64,000 nt of DNA from Sandaracinaceae bacterium (GCA_040218145.1 JAVJQK010000128.1:1-64000), one strand, 5' to 3'; counted from the stretch's first letter, positions 55,875 through 64,000 are shown. Numbers and translations are program-made. The notes: a model not told the origin generated them from the sequence alone.

Positions 55875-56033
55875 GATCTCCCCGGAGCGGACAGCGTACC
55901 TCTCCTTGCGTTCGACTTCACCGGCTCGTGGGCGGCGTCGCCGCTGCGACACGCGCGCGGGCCGATCGTCGCAACTGCCTCGAGGCGAGACAGTCCCCGG
56001 CGCCTCCTCGCCGACATCGGTCGCGCCGATGCT

Positions 56034-56049
56034 TGGCACGCGCCTTGAT
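56034..56049 (+). promoter_or_regulatory. Sigma54-like promoter (TGGCACG-N4-TTGAT)
   Basis: TGGCACG at 56034-56040 then CGCC and TTGAT at 56045-56049 nearly match the -24/-12 consensus TGGCACG-N4-TTGCA/T; only the C of TTGC is missing. The expected start of transcription is about 12 bases further, before ATG 56074. Confidence 0.45.
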
Positions 56050-56073
56050 GCTCGTCTGTGTGGAGACCCTGAG

Positions 56074-56553
56074 ATGTCTGCACTCGACGATGCGATTCGC
56101 GACGACCTCCTCGTGCTGTTCGACGGCTTCGAGCCCTCGAGAGCCACCGCCGACCCGACCGACGAGCGTGACCTGATCAGCGCGTGGACGGAGATCTCGT
56201 CGCCGAGCTGGACCGGCACCGTCGGGGTCTGCGGTTCGAAGAGCAGCCTGATCGCGACCGCCCCGCTGCGAGGCATCGATCCGCTCGACTGGGCGGGAGA
56301 GCTGGCGAACCTCGCGGCGGGTCGGCTGAAGTACGGGCTCCAGGTGCGCACGCGGGTCCTCGCCACGCAGGGCGTGCCCTCGGTCGCGCGTGGATCGCGG
56401 CTCCCGCGTCGCGCCTCCGCCCGCGTCATGACGCTGCGCGGGCCGGCCGGGACCCTCCGCGTCTGGGTCGATCTCGTCGACCGCCCCGGGAGTCACGGCG
56501 CCGTCGCCCGCGACCCAGGCCTCGCGCCGGGCGCGAGTCGCTTCTTCGACTGA
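56074..56553 (+). CDS. CheX-like (chemotaxis phosphatase family) protein
   Basis: 159 residues. The segment WTGTVGVCGSKSSL followed by DPLDWAGELANLAAGRLKYG and GVPSVARG matches the CheX/CheC helix ExxN (Glu/Asn catalytic pair within GELANLAAGRLK) and the following LPTV-type turn. CheX dephosphorylates CheY-P; stand-alone forms in myxobacteria may serve other two-component receivers. GGAG eight bases before ATG 56074. Convergent with the next gene, 1 base apart. No che genes adjoin. Confidence 0.72.
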   Translation: MSALDDAIRDDLLVLFDGFEPSRATADPTDERDLISAWTEISSPSWTGTVGVCGSKSSLIATAPLRGIDPLDWAGELANLAAGRLKYGLQVRTRVLATQGVPSVARGSRLPRRASARVMTLRGPAGTLRVWVDLVDRPGSHGAVARDPGLAPGASRFFD

Positions 56554-56554
56554 G

Positions 56555-57247
56555 CTACAGGAACGAGGGGATCAGCGCGCGCACGCGCTTGAAGCCGGGC
56601 TGGAACAGGTGCGTGCGGACGGCGTTCGCGGCGGTGCCGACGCCGCGCGGCAGGGCGCGGAACTCGATGTTGAGGTGCTCGTCGTCCGACTCGATGCCGT
56701 GCAGCGTGATCAGCGGCGTCACGACGCTCAGCGCCTGGCGCACCACGGGGTTGTCGCCGATCTTCGGCTCCCGCATCAGGTCGATGGAGAGCTTGTTGTC
56801 CTTCGCCTCCACGATGACCGGCGGCAGGTCCATGTACTTCGCCAGCTCCCCGGGCTTGCTCAGATCGAGCGCGCCGGAGCGCAGCAGCGCGGCCACGGGC
56901 GTGTGGCTGTCGCCGATGACCTCCATCCAGATCTCCTCGAGCCGGATGTCCATCCGGATCTGATCGGAGTCCAGGGTGACGCGATCGATGTAGACCACCG
57001 CCGACGCGCGCACCGGCGTCTTCATCAGGTCCACGCTCGCGGTGACCCGCAGCCCGGGCGGCACCTCGGTGATGACTGGATCTTCGATCTTCCCGCCCTT
57101 GGCCGCTTGCTCCATCAGCCAGCGCAGCGCGTCCACGGGCAGCCCGGCCCGGAGGCCGAGGAGGTTGCGGACGGCGCGGGAGATCTCTCCCGGGTGACGC
57201 CGGAGATATCCCGACGCGGCGGACAGGGCCCTGGATGCGATGGACAT
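56555..57247 (-). CDS. Conserved-looking hypothetical protein
   Basis: 230 residues, no signal peptide, slightly amphipathic N-terminus (SIASRALSAASGYLRRHPGE). The core reads LRVTASVDLMKTPVRASAVV, RMDIRLEEIWMEVIGD and LEAKDNKLSIDLMREP-like strands; possibly a lipid-binding or membrane-associated beta fold, but I do not recognise the family. ATG 57247 has TATGCT nine bases upstream (57257-57262) and a weak ribosome site. Divergent from the M12-like protease gene. Confidence 0.6.
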   Translation of the reverse strand: MSIASRALSAASGYLRRHPGEISRAVRNLLGLRAGLPVDALRWLMEQAAKGGKIEDPVITEVPPGLRVTASVDLMKTPVRASAVVYIDRVTLDSDQIRMDIRLEEIWMEVIGDSHTPVAALLRSGALDLSKPGELAKYMDLPPVIVEAKDNKLSIDLMREPKIGDNPVVRQALSVVTPLITLHGIESDDEHLNIEFRALPRGVGTAANAVRTHLFQPGFKRVRALIPSFL

Positions 57248-57256
57248 GGGTCCCGG

Positions 57257-57262
57257 AGCATA
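57257..57262 (-). promoter_or_regulatory. Candidate -10 box (TATGCT)
   Basis: TATGCT on the minus strand is 9 bases before ATG 57247, so the leader would be only a few bases. Confidence 0.35.
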
Positions 57263-57435
57263 ACCCAACGTCTCCGCTTTGGGATCTGAAGTGTTTCCGT
57301 GGCGTTTCGCATCGGCCCCCTCGAGTCCTCGGCCGCGCTGCCGTTCACCTGGTGCTGGAGGCCGCGGGCGGCGGCTCCGCGTCACGTCCGGTCGGGTAGC
57401 CAGGAAGGCTCGACGCCGGGCGCACCGGAGGTTCG

Positions 57436-59517
57436 ATGCGTTCTCTGCGCCCGCTCGCGCTCTGTCTCGTCCTGGTCGGCTGTAACGCCTCGACCACCGA
57501 CTTCGACCCCTCGTCGGCGGAGGCAGGACTCCTCGAGGCCGGCGACGTCGTCGCGCCGTTCCACGCGTCGGTGGTGCGCGCCCGCGAGGTGCGGCTGGCC
57601 TTCGACCCGACGGAAGGTGCCCGCTCCCCGGACGAGGGGACCCCGCGCCCGAGCCTCCGGCTCAATCTCTTCGCGGACGCGGTCTACGACGCGCGACTCG
57701 AGCGCATGCGCCGCCTCGAGCACGGCGTGGTGTGGGAGGGCGTCGTGGCCGGCGCCGAGGGCTCCTCGGTCGTCATCGCGGTCGACGACGGCGGCGCGAT
57801 CGCGGCCACGGTGCGGGTCGGCAACGCGCGGATCGGGCGCCGCCTGTTCTCGCTCACCCCGCGCGGCGGCGGGGTGCTCGCGGTCGAGTGGGACGAGTCC
57901 GCGGCGCCGCAGGATCACGCGTCGGTCACGCCCCGCGCGCTCGCGCCTTCGTTCCGGGTGCCGACCCGGCCGGAGCCGTCGCCCGACGCCGACGTGGAGG
58001 TCGACGTGCTCGTCGTGTACTCCGCGGAGGCCGCCCACGCGGCGGGGTCCGAGTCCGCGCTCCGCGCCACGGTCGAGCTGGCCGTGACCGAGGCCAACCG
58101 CGCGTTCGACGAGAGCGGCGTCGCGGGCCGCGTGGCGCTCGCCGGCTTCGAGCCGGTGGAGTACGACGAGACGGGCTTCGACTTCGAGCGCGCGCTGCGG
58201 GAGCTCTCCACGCCCGGCGACGGTCAGCTCGACGACGTCCAGGAGCTGCGCGACGCCTATGGCGCCGACCATGTCGTCTTCGTCATCGATCACGCGGGAC
58301 CGTACGCGGGCATCGGCTACCAGCTCACGGCGGGCAACGCGTCGTTCTTCGAGCCGGCCGCCTACGCCGTCGTCTCGCGCGACTACGCGGCCGGGCACTA
58401 CACGTTCGCGCACGAGCTGGGGCACAACTTCGGGGCCAACCACGACCCGGCGCACGCGTCGGACGGGTGGCGCGTCGACAGCCACGGGCACCAGGATCCG
58501 GCCCACGAGTTCCGCACCATCATGGCCTACAGCTGCGACGGCAGCTGGTGCGGCCGCGTCGGGCGCTGGAGCAACCCGGGGGCTCTCCACGAGGGTCACC
58601 CGACCGGCGTCGCGGGCGTCTCCGACAACGCGCGCACCCTGCGCGAGCGCATGGGCGTCAGCGCGGGTTACCGCGAGCGGCCCGTCCCGCCGCCCGACTT
58701 CGCCACCCTCGTCCAGCCCGTCGAGGGCGCGACCCTCCCCGCGGGCGAGGTCCGCTTCACCTGGAACGACGTCGGCGCGTCCGCCTACTACCTGATGCTC
58801 GGCGCCTCGCCGGGGGACGACCGCTACTACCGGGGCCACCTCGGAGGGGCCAGCACCACGCACGCGGTGCGCGACCTGCCCGAGGGCGGCGAGGCGATCT
58901 TCGCGCGGCTCTGGACCCTGAAGGACGGCGCGTGGCGCTTCAGCGATCACCGCTACATCGCGCACCGCGGCGCCTTCCGCGGCGCGCGCCTCGGCATGCC
59001 GGGTGACGGCGAGACCCTGTCCACGACCTGGTCCTGGTTCGGCTGGCGCACGGTCGACGGCGCGTCCGAGTACCGGCTCGAGGTGGGCACGGAGACGGAT
59101 CCCGGCCGCTACGCCGATCAGGCGCTCGGCCTCGAGACCTGGGCGCTCGTCGCGGGCCTGCCGGCCGACGGCTCGCAGATCGTCGCGCGCCTCTCCACAC
59201 GCGGCCCCTCGGGTTGGGTGGTCGAGGAGGCGCGGCTGACCGCCTGGCGCGCGCCCGAGCACGCGAGCGTGATCCTCGCGCCGCCGTCCGGGAGCACCCT
59301 CGACGCGTCGGTCGTCTTCGAGGTCAGCGAGAGCACCGCCTCCGCGCGCTGGATCGTCGTGCGCGACGCTCACAGCTTGCTCGCGGTGCAGCCCATCGCG
59401 GGCCGCGTGGTCCGGGTCGACGGCCTGCCCACCGACGGCCGCGCGCTGATCGCGCAGGTCTACTCGCTCGGCCCCGACGGCTGGGTGTCGACGACCGCCG
59501 CCTACCGGGCGCGTTGA
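57436..59517 (+). CDS. Lipoprotein zinc metalloprotease, reprolysin/M12B type
   Basis: 693 residues with a lipobox LVGC (Cys16). A propeptide-like region leads to the protease domain (about 180-415), with HELGHNFGANHD (326-337: metzincin HExxHxxGxxHD) and Met-turn TIMAYSCDG. About 260 residues of Ig/beta-sandwich repeats follow (YYLMLGASPGDDRYY, YRLEVGTETDPGRYA). It digests proteins at the surface. GGAGG before ATG 57436 supports the start. Convergent with the gene ending at 59570. Confidence 0.88.
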   Translation: MRSLRPLALCLVLVGCNASTTDFDPSSAEAGLLEAGDVVAPFHASVVRAREVRLAFDPTEGARSPDEGTPRPSLRLNLFADAVYDARLERMRRLEHGVVWEGVVAGAEGSSVVIAVDDGGAIAATVRVGNARIGRRLFSLTPRGGGVLAVEWDESAAPQDHASVTPRALAPSFRVPTRPEPSPDADVEVDVLVVYSAEAAHAAGSESALRATVELAVTEANRAFDESGVAGRVALAGFEPVEYDETGFDFERALRELSTPGDGQLDDVQELRDAYGADHVVFVIDHAGPYAGIGYQLTAGNASFFEPAAYAVVSRDYAAGHYTFAHELGHNFGANHDPAHASDGWRVDSHGHQDPAHEFRTIMAYSCDGSWCGRVGRWSNPGALHEGHPTGVAGVSDNARTLRERMGVSAGYRERPVPPPDFATLVQPVEGATLPAGEVRFTWNDVGASAYYLMLGASPGDDRYYRGHLGGASTTHAVRDLPEGGEAIFARLWTLKDGAWRFSDHRYIAHRGAFRGARLGMPGDGETLSTTWSWFGWRTVDGASEYRLEVGTETDPGRYADQALGLETWALVAGLPADGSQIVARLSTRGPSGWVVEEARLTAWRAPEHASVILAPPSGSTLDASVVFEVSESTASARWIVVRDAHSLLAVQPIAGRVVRVDGLPTDGRALIAQVYSLGPDGWVSTTAAYRAR

Positions 59518-59569
59518 GCGCGGTCATCGTCCCGCGAGGCGGTCAGGGCGGTGACCGAGTCGTCCATGG

Positions 59570-61036
59570 TCAGCTCTGACTGAAGGCGTCTTCTTCGAAG
59601 ACGTAGAGCACACCCGCCCCGAAGTTCAGCGCGCTCGACAGAGTCGCGGGCAACTGTCCCACGAAGCCCTCGGAGGCTCGTTCGCCCTGTAGCCAGGTCG
59701 GCGCACCCCCCAGGTAGCCCACCGAGAGGAGCGCGCGACGCGCGAGCGCGATGGCGCGTGCGACCTCCGGGGCGACACGGTCGCTGCAGTCGCCCGACTC
59801 GTCCCACCAGATGCCGTGGTCGAACACCGAACGAGCCACGTCGACCGGCACGCGATCGAGGGGCTGGGCGGGCCGGCGGCGGATCACCTCGGATCCCACG
59901 TCCGCGGGAAGCGGCTCGTCGCTCGGCGGCGCGGGCGGCGACCTGCGAACGCGAACACGGCCGGGCTCGAACGCGTGATCGAGGGCGATCAACGGGACGA
60001 AGATCGTGACCTGCTCGCCCGCACGGGTGAAGGTCGCCAGATGGTCGAGCCGGTCGTCTTCATCCCACTCCACGGGCGCGCCGCGAGTGAGCTCGTCCAG
60101 CGCCTCGCGCACGACGTCGCCGCGTGGCCAATCGCCGGCCGGAGGCGGGCCGAAGAGGCGGTCCTCGGGGACTGAGTCGGCCTCGGACCCGAGCGCGATC
60201 AGCTCGATTCGCACGGTGTCCCCGCCCGCGAGCGTGGTCGCCCGACGCAGGGCGCGCTGGGCTCGCAGGCGGTGGGTCGCGTACGCCAGGCTCGGCGCGG
60301 TCTGCCGAAGGCGCTGCATCCACTCCGCCTGGTTCGGGTCCGACTCCTGGAGAACGGACGCGAGGTCGCGAAGGCAGCGCGCGTCCTGTCGCGAGGGCTC
60401 GAGTCCCGCGAGCTCCACGCGCTCGAGGCGCTCCGCGAGCTCGGAGGAAGCGAAGCGCTCCGTCGCTTCGGCTGAGAAGACCTCGTCGTCCGACCCGACG
60501 AGACGCAGGGTGCGGAGCGCCGGCAACACGTGCGGATCGGAGAGGACCTCGAGCACCCGGTCGCCGCTGCCCGCCGCGACGAGCTCGAGCTCCTCGACGG
60601 CGGCGGAATTCGGGTCGCTGATGAGCAGCTCCAGTCCTCCGCTCCCGACCAGCGCCTCCTCGTCCCGGATCGCGCGCATCCAGGGAAGCAGTGGGTGGAA
60701 CATCCCTTCCCGCGCGCACTCGGGGCGGTGGGCCATGTCCACGCGGCGCTCGACCGGTTGCAGCGCATCGAGCTGCGGTCCGCAGAGCTCCCTGACGCGG
60801 CGCACGGCGTCGTCGGGGAGGTCCGGCAGCTCGTTCCCGACGATCTGGTGGAGTCGCTGCATGGGTGGATCGTGCGAGCCGAGCGCCGCGAGCTCGGCGC
60901 GAACGAGCTCCAGCCAGTCGGTGACGGGCGACGTGGGCTCGGGCACGGCCGCACCTCTTCGGAGGAGCCACCAGAGACCTCCGAGGGTGAGGACCAGAGC
61001 GAGAATGGCGAGCAGAGCGACAAAGGCTGCGGTCAT
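59570..61036 (-). CDS. Membrane-anchored protein with LRR-like part and DUF1963-like end
   Basis: 488 residues. One N-terminal membrane helix (AFVALLAILALVLTLGGLWW). The middle (about 130-215) looks leucine-rich-repeat-like with regular Leu spacing (ALRTLRLVGSDDEVF, LAERLERVELAGLEPS). The last ~50 residues (YLGGAPTWLQGERASEGFVG, GAGVLYVFEED) resemble the DUF1963/YwqG pattern GG.P.WLQ...F..Q...G..YVF. A repeat-companion architecture is likely but unproven. GGGGAGAG before ATG 61036; the upstream motif GATTG-N11-TCGTATGTC (61061-61085) is shared with the DUF4331 operon. Function unknown. Confidence 0.65.
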   Translation of the reverse strand: MTAAFVALLAILALVLTLGGLWWLLRRGAAVPEPTSPVTDWLELVRAELAALGSHDPPMQRLHQIVGNELPDLPDDAVRRVRELCGPQLDALQPVERRVDMAHRPECAREGMFHPLLPWMRAIRDEEALVGSGGLELLISDPNSAAVEELELVAAGSGDRVLEVLSDPHVLPALRTLRLVGSDDEVFSAEATERFASSELAERLERVELAGLEPSRQDARCLRDLASVLQESDPNQAEWMQRLRQTAPSLAYATHRLRAQRALRRATTLAGGDTVRIELIALGSEADSVPEDRLFGPPPAGDWPRGDVVREALDELTRGAPVEWDEDDRLDHLATFTRAGEQVTIFVPLIALDHAFEPGRVRVRRSPPAPPSDEPLPADVGSEVIRRRPAQPLDRVPVDVARSVFDHGIWWDESGDCSDRVAPEVARAIALARRALLSVGYLGGAPTWLQGERASEGFVGQLPATLSSALNFGAGVLYVFEEDAFSQS

Positions 61037-61060
61037 GGTCTCTCCCCTTTCCTCGCGACG

Positions 61061-61085
61061 GACATACGACCGCTACGTCGCAATC
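61061..61085 (-). promoter_or_regulatory. Motif GATTG-N11-TCGTATGTC
   Basis: Near copy of the motif upstream of the DUF4331 operon (48377-48400). It lies 24 bases before ATG 61036. Confidence 0.3.
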
Positions 61086-61224
61086 TCCCTCGACCGTGGC
61101 ACTCGAGTTGATCCGCTGTGGCGAAAGACTAGAGAGTTGACCCTTTCAGCACGTGACCGAGGAAGCAACGCGGTCCAGGATTCGTAGGGAGCGGCAGGCG
61201 ACGGGAGGTAAGCGGACCGCCTCT

Positions 61225-61387
61225 CTAGGACTACTTGGTCACATTCACGACGGCCCTCGCTCGTTCAGCGGCTACGGGCACGTCGCTCCTCCTCGAAGGG
61301 GCTAAAAGCCCCTCCTTCGTCGTCGCGGCGCGCCCGAAACCACTGTCCGTCGCGATCATCCGCCGACATGTGACCAAGTAGTCCTAG
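61225..61387. mobile_element. 163-base element with perfect 20-bp inverted ends (MITE-like)
   Basis: CTAGGACTACTTGGTCACAT (61225-61244) is repeated as its exact reverse complement at 61368-61387. In between, GGGGCT-AAA-AGCCCC (61298-61312) forms an inner hairpin. The right end supplies the TAG stop of the neighbouring protease gene (61384-61386). No coding capacity and no clear target duplication. It could be a MITE-like unit, a regulatory hairpin or a large bidirectional terminator. Confidence 0.55.
61298..61312. terminator. Inner hairpin GGGGCT-AAA-AGCCCC
   Basis: A 6-bp perfect stem with a 3-base loop, inside the inverted-repeat element and between the gluzincin stop (61384) and the upstream-facing end of the gene starting at 61036. 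Confidence 0.4.
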
Positions 61388-62838
61388 CGTCGCGCGAGGA
61401 AGGCGCGCAGCTGCGCTCCGTCCGCGCCGGGCACGAGACGCGACAGGATGTCTTCCGGGCGCCCGGCCTCGACCTCGGAGAACGCCTCGCGCACGCCGCG
61501 CGCCCCGCGACGCTCGAGGAGGAAGGCGAACATCGCCAGGCTCTGGTGGTAGGCGAGCCGGGCGTCGTCGGGGTCGTCGATCACGAGCAGCTGCCCCTCG
61601 AGCGAGGCGAAGGGGATCACCGCGCCCCGCTCGACCATGCGCTGCCACGAGCGCAGGACCGAGGACCGCGGAGGGCCCTCGAGGTGCTGGGCGAGGCCCT
61701 CGTTGAGCCAGTGGGGGATCGGGCCGTCGACCTCGGCGAGCTGCGCGTGCGTCGCCTCGTGCCGCGCCGTGCGCGCCCAGTCCGGCGCGGTGACGCCCTG
61801 CACGTCGAGGTGCAGCACGCCGTCGAAGATCCCGCCGCTCCACGCCGGCGCGCAGGTGGCGCGACGCATGTCGTCGCGGCTCGCCCAGATCACGACGGTG
61901 AGCGCGTCGCGCCGCCGCTCGCCCGTGAGGGTCGCGGTCTCCTCGAGCGCGTCCGTCAGCGCGCGCTGGACGCCGTCGACGCGCTCGGGTGTGACGCCCC
62001 GACGCGGCCATCGGAGGGTCACGCCGTCGAACGTGCGGCGCTCGAGCGCGCGCGCCATCTCGGCTCGCGCGTCCATCCGCTGGGTCCAGGTGGTCACGCG
62101 CGTGTCCTCGGGGACGAGGTCCAGGTAGCGCCGCCCGCGCGCGGCCGCGCCTTCGAAGTCGCCCGCGTCGCTCGCGGCCCGCGCCGCGGCGAGCGCGATC
62201 GCCGGCTCGTCGGGGGCCAGCGCGTAGGCCTGCTCGAGCGCGCGGCGCGCGTCGGCCCGCGCGTGCGCGCGCTCGGCCACCAGCGCCTCGAAGACGTGCG
62301 TGGCCTCGTCGTGAGGCGCCTCGCGCGCGAGCCACGCGGCGATCCGGTGCGCGGTCCGCGCCTCCTGACCGGCGAGCGCGCCCATGCCCATGTGCGTCGC
62401 GCCCGCCACGGCCACGTCGAACCCGTCTCGATCGCGGTCGGGCGCGCTCCGGAGCTGCTCGATGGCGTCGAGCGGATGCTCCCGCATGGCGCGCAGCCCC
62501 GCGCGCATGGGCTCGCTCGCGTCGCGCGAGAGCTGCGGCAGCCGATCCCGCAGCTCCTGCGTCCGGATCGACAGCACGTCCCACAGCGACGGGCGCACGA
62601 AGCCCGGCGGGTCCTCCTCGTCCTCCGGACACCCCGGCGGCGCGCCCGCCGACACGGGGGGCGGCGGCGCCGCGGTCGAGCTCTCGCGCGGGGCCTCGGC
62701 CGGCGGCTCCACGGCCTGGAGCTCGGCGACCGGCGCGGGCGCGGGCGTGCGCGCCGCGGGCGTCCGCTGCAGCGACCAGACGAGCGTCGCCCCGGCCAGC
62801 ATGGCCAGGACGAGCTGGATCACGCGCGTGCGCCTCAC
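61384..62838 (-). CDS. Gluzincin metalloprotease (peptidase-MA-like) with TPR and membrane anchor
   Basis: 484 residues. N-terminal signal anchor (VIQLVLAMLAGATLVW), a Pro/Ala linker, TPR-like helices (about 120-250), and a protease region ARHEATHAQLAEVDGPIPHW then LNEGLAQ: HExxH at 360-364 with the third ligand Glu380, the HExxH...E form of gluzincins. It probably cleaves proteins or peptides in the periplasm. GTG 62838; CATACC 6 bases upstream is a weak leaderless-type box. Its TAG stop comes from the inverted-repeat element. Confidence 0.75.
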   Translation of the reverse strand: MRRTRVIQLVLAMLAGATLVWSLQRTPAARTPAPAPVAELQAVEPPAEAPRESSTAAPPPPVSAGAPPGCPEDEEDPPGFVRPSLWDVLSIRTQELRDRLPQLSRDASEPMRAGLRAMREHPLDAIEQLRSAPDRDRDGFDVAVAGATHMGMGALAGQEARTAHRIAAWLAREAPHDEATHVFEALVAERAHARADARRALEQAYALAPDEPAIALAAARAASDAGDFEGAAARGRRYLDLVPEDTRVTTWTQRMDARAEMARALERRTFDGVTLRWPRRGVTPERVDGVQRALTDALEETATLTGERRRDALTVVIWASRDDMRRATCAPAWSGGIFDGVLHLDVQGVTAPDWARTARHEATHAQLAEVDGPIPHWLNEGLAQHLEGPPRSSVLRSWQRMVERGAVIPFASLEGQLLVIDDPDDARLAYHQSLAMFAFLLERRGARGVREAFSEVEAGRPEDILSRLVPGADGAQLRAFLARR

Positions 62839-62875
62839 CCGACCGGTATGGCGCCGTCGCGGCGCGAGCGAAAGC

Positions 62876-63256
62876 CTACCGACCGCCCGGCGCTTCACCT
62901 CGCGCGGATCGTCTCGCGCCCGGATCGTCGAGCGCGATGTGGGCTTCGCCGCCCGTCTCGGCGGTGGGGGACGCGCCCACCTCCGAGTCGAGACCGAGCA
63001 GGAGTCCGATGTCGCAGTCCACTTCGGGGCTGGAGCAGCGCTCGAGCACCTCCCGCCGACGCTCGGCCGTGCACGTGCGTCGCTCGCACACGCGGTCGAT
63101 CTCGGCGCGGAGCTCGAGCTCCCGGTCCATCTCCTCGGCCAGGTACTGCTGGTCCAGACCGGATCGGGGCGGGGGAGCGGAGGCGCACCCCGCCGCCAGG
63201 GCCAGGACACCGGCGAGCGCGGCGACGGGGGACGCGAAGATGTCGAGGTGGCGCAT
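62876..63256 (-). CDS. Small lipoprotein of unknown function
   Basis: 126 residues with signal peptide MRHLDIFASPVAALAGVLAL and lipobox AAGC (Cys24). The body is hydrophilic with four Cys after the lipid Cys (VCERRTC, ERCSS, VDCDIG), which may form two disulfides. GGAGG before ATG 63256. No family recognised. Upstream of the gluzincin gene with a 37-base gap, so possibly cotranscribed. Confidence 0.65.
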   Translation of the reverse strand: MRHLDIFASPVAALAGVLALAAGCASAPPPRSGLDQQYLAEEMDRELELRAEIDRVCERRTCTAERRREVLERCSSPEVDCDIGLLLGLDSEVGASPTAETGGEAHIALDDPGARRSARGEAPGGR

Positions 63257-63412
63257 GCCCACCTCCGCTTCACGGCGCGCGCCAGGTGCCGGGGGCCCGT
63301 GATCCGCTTGGCACGCCGCCCGGGTGTTGGTGAACCCCCCACACTCGTTGCGGGGCCGATCCCACACTCGCCGAGACCTCGACGCGCCCGAGGTTCGGGG
63401 GGACGATGAGGC

Positions 63413-64000
63413 ATGCTCGCTCGCTACCGTGCCCTGGCGGCCGCCTTCGCGTCGCTGTGCCTGTCTGCCCTGGTGTTGGTCGGCTGCTACCAATCCCACA
63501 CGGGCTCCGCGGCGTCGTGCGGCGGCGATGTCTGCTCCGAGTTCGAGCAGTGCTGCGCGACGTGCGAGCGCGGGCCGCGCTGTCAGTCGCTCGATCTGCC
63601 CTGCCCCGACGTGTCGGGCTGCGACGGGTGCAACGACGCCTCCGACTGCGGAGCTGGCGAGGTGTGCATCTTCGCGCCCGGCACCTGCGCCCCACTCGGC
63701 ACCTGTCTGCCACGCGAGGAGGGCTGCCCCCGCGACTGCCCCGGCGTCTGCGGTTGTGACGGCGAGGAGTACTGCAACGCCTGCGAGGCGCGCGGCCTGG
63801 GCGTGAGCGTCGCCATGCCCGGCCCGTGTGACGGGGAGCTCTGCGCAGGCGACGTGTTCTGCGGCGTCGGGGAGCGCTGCTGCGAGGGCTGCTTCGGAGA
63901 GGGCTTCTGCGTCGGCGCGGACGAGCCGTGCCCGGACATCTTCTGCCCGGGCTGCTTCAGCAACGCAGACTGCGCGCCCTTCGAGTGGTGCCTGCCCGAA
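63413..64000 (+). CDS. Cys-rich lipoprotein with Kazal-type domain (3'-truncated)
   Basis: 196 residues to the window edge; continues beyond it. Lipobox LVGC (Cys25). Many Cys, with units CSEFEQCCATCERGPRC and CDGCNDASDCGAGEVC, then PRDCPGVCGCDGEEYCNACE followed by ARGLGVSVAMPGPC, which has the Kazal serine-protease-inhibitor pattern (CGCDG.xY.NxCEA...GV....GPC). More Cys units follow (CGVGERCCEGCFGEGFC). Could protect the cell from its own or prey proteases (inference). ATG 63413 with GAGG just before it; an overlapping ATG at 63406 opens a shadow frame. Confidence 0.72.
   Translation, partial: MLARYRALAAAFASLCLSALVLVGCYQSHTGSAASCGGDVCSEFEQCCATCERGPRCQSLDLPCPDVSGCDGCNDASDCGAGEVCIFAPGTCAPLGTCLPREEGCPRDCPGVCGCDGEEYCNACEARGLGVSVAMPGPCDGELCAGDVFCGVGERCCEGCFGEGFCVGADEPCPDIFCPGCFSNADCAPFEWCLPE

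Larger units (their letters stand above)
61037..61383. other. Intergenic region, no gene seen
   Basis: 347 bases. The left part (61037-61220) carries the promoter side of the gene starting at 61036 and no credible reading frame. The right part (61225-61387) is an element bounded by perfect inverted repeats, described separately. Confidence 0.6.

Noticed and set aside
56074-56553. Part of a CheC-FliY flagellar switch
   Set aside because: No flagellar or che genes nearby and the length suits CheX.

Overview
The window is a very GC-rich (about 70% or more by eye, not counted), densely coded piece of a bacterial chromosome. It carries about 48 real genes, and most large antisense open frames are shadows caused by the base composition. 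The gene content points to a myxobacterium-like member of Myxococcota, and a Sandaracinus/Polyangia-type organism is my best guess. The signs are: Ser/Thr kinases with an HRDVSPQN loop, MopE-type metal-binding repeats, thrombospondin-3 Asp repeats, Cys-rich stalks with a GACG signature, a MYXO-CTERM-like tail, and a very large share of lipoprotein genes (about 19). I see no rRNA, tRNA, CRISPR array or prophage.

Layout. 1-9.3 kb: the edge of an IS200/Y1-like transposase, an M14 zinc carboxypeptidase, an ankyrin protein, a Cys-rich lipoprotein, a 934-residue Hsp70-family protein (a piece of its 3' end is duplicated 3 kb away), a Ca-repeat lipoprotein and a low-molecular-weight phosphatase. 9.3-17.6 kb: lipoproteins (propeller, lyase-like, MopE plus C-type lectin), a stand-alone NFACT-R domain, and a Ser/Thr kinase translationally coupled to a secreted partner. 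17.7-26.4 kb: a lipid/ester block on the minus strand: PHB-depolymerase-like esterase, a TPR/HTH regulator, a hydrolase lipoprotein, a beta-barrel, a KAS III variant lacking the usual His/Asn, a Cys-rich lipoprotein and a fatty acid desaturase. 26.5-34.5 kb: an FG-GAP lipoprotein, dodecin, a molybdopterin oxidoreductase, and a second Hsp70 coupled to DUF2760. 34.7-45 kb: a VWA lipoprotein, two sensor kinases flanking malic enzyme, a MATE exporter and a zinc-ribbon membrane protein. 45-51 kb: a three-gene DUF4331/TPR operon and glycogen debranching enzyme. 51-64 kb: more surface lipoproteins (beta-helix, M12-type metalloprotease, Kazal), a CheX-like protein with a sigma54-like promoter, a gluzincin protease, and a short element with perfect 20-bp inverted ends.

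How it works together. Most products face the envelope or outside: proteases, lectin, lyase-like and adhesin-like lipoproteins, and porin. This suits a surface-active, possibly predatory or polymer-degrading lifestyle (inference). Cytoplasmic genes serve central carbon (malic enzyme, GlgX), protein folding (the Hsp70 set) and signalling. A recurring feature is a TANNNT box 5-8 bases before the start codon, often with no Shine-Dalgarno sequence, which suggests leaderless mRNAs, especially for lipoprotein genes. Start codons were chosen with this in mind. I ran no similarity searches; family names come from motifs I recognise.
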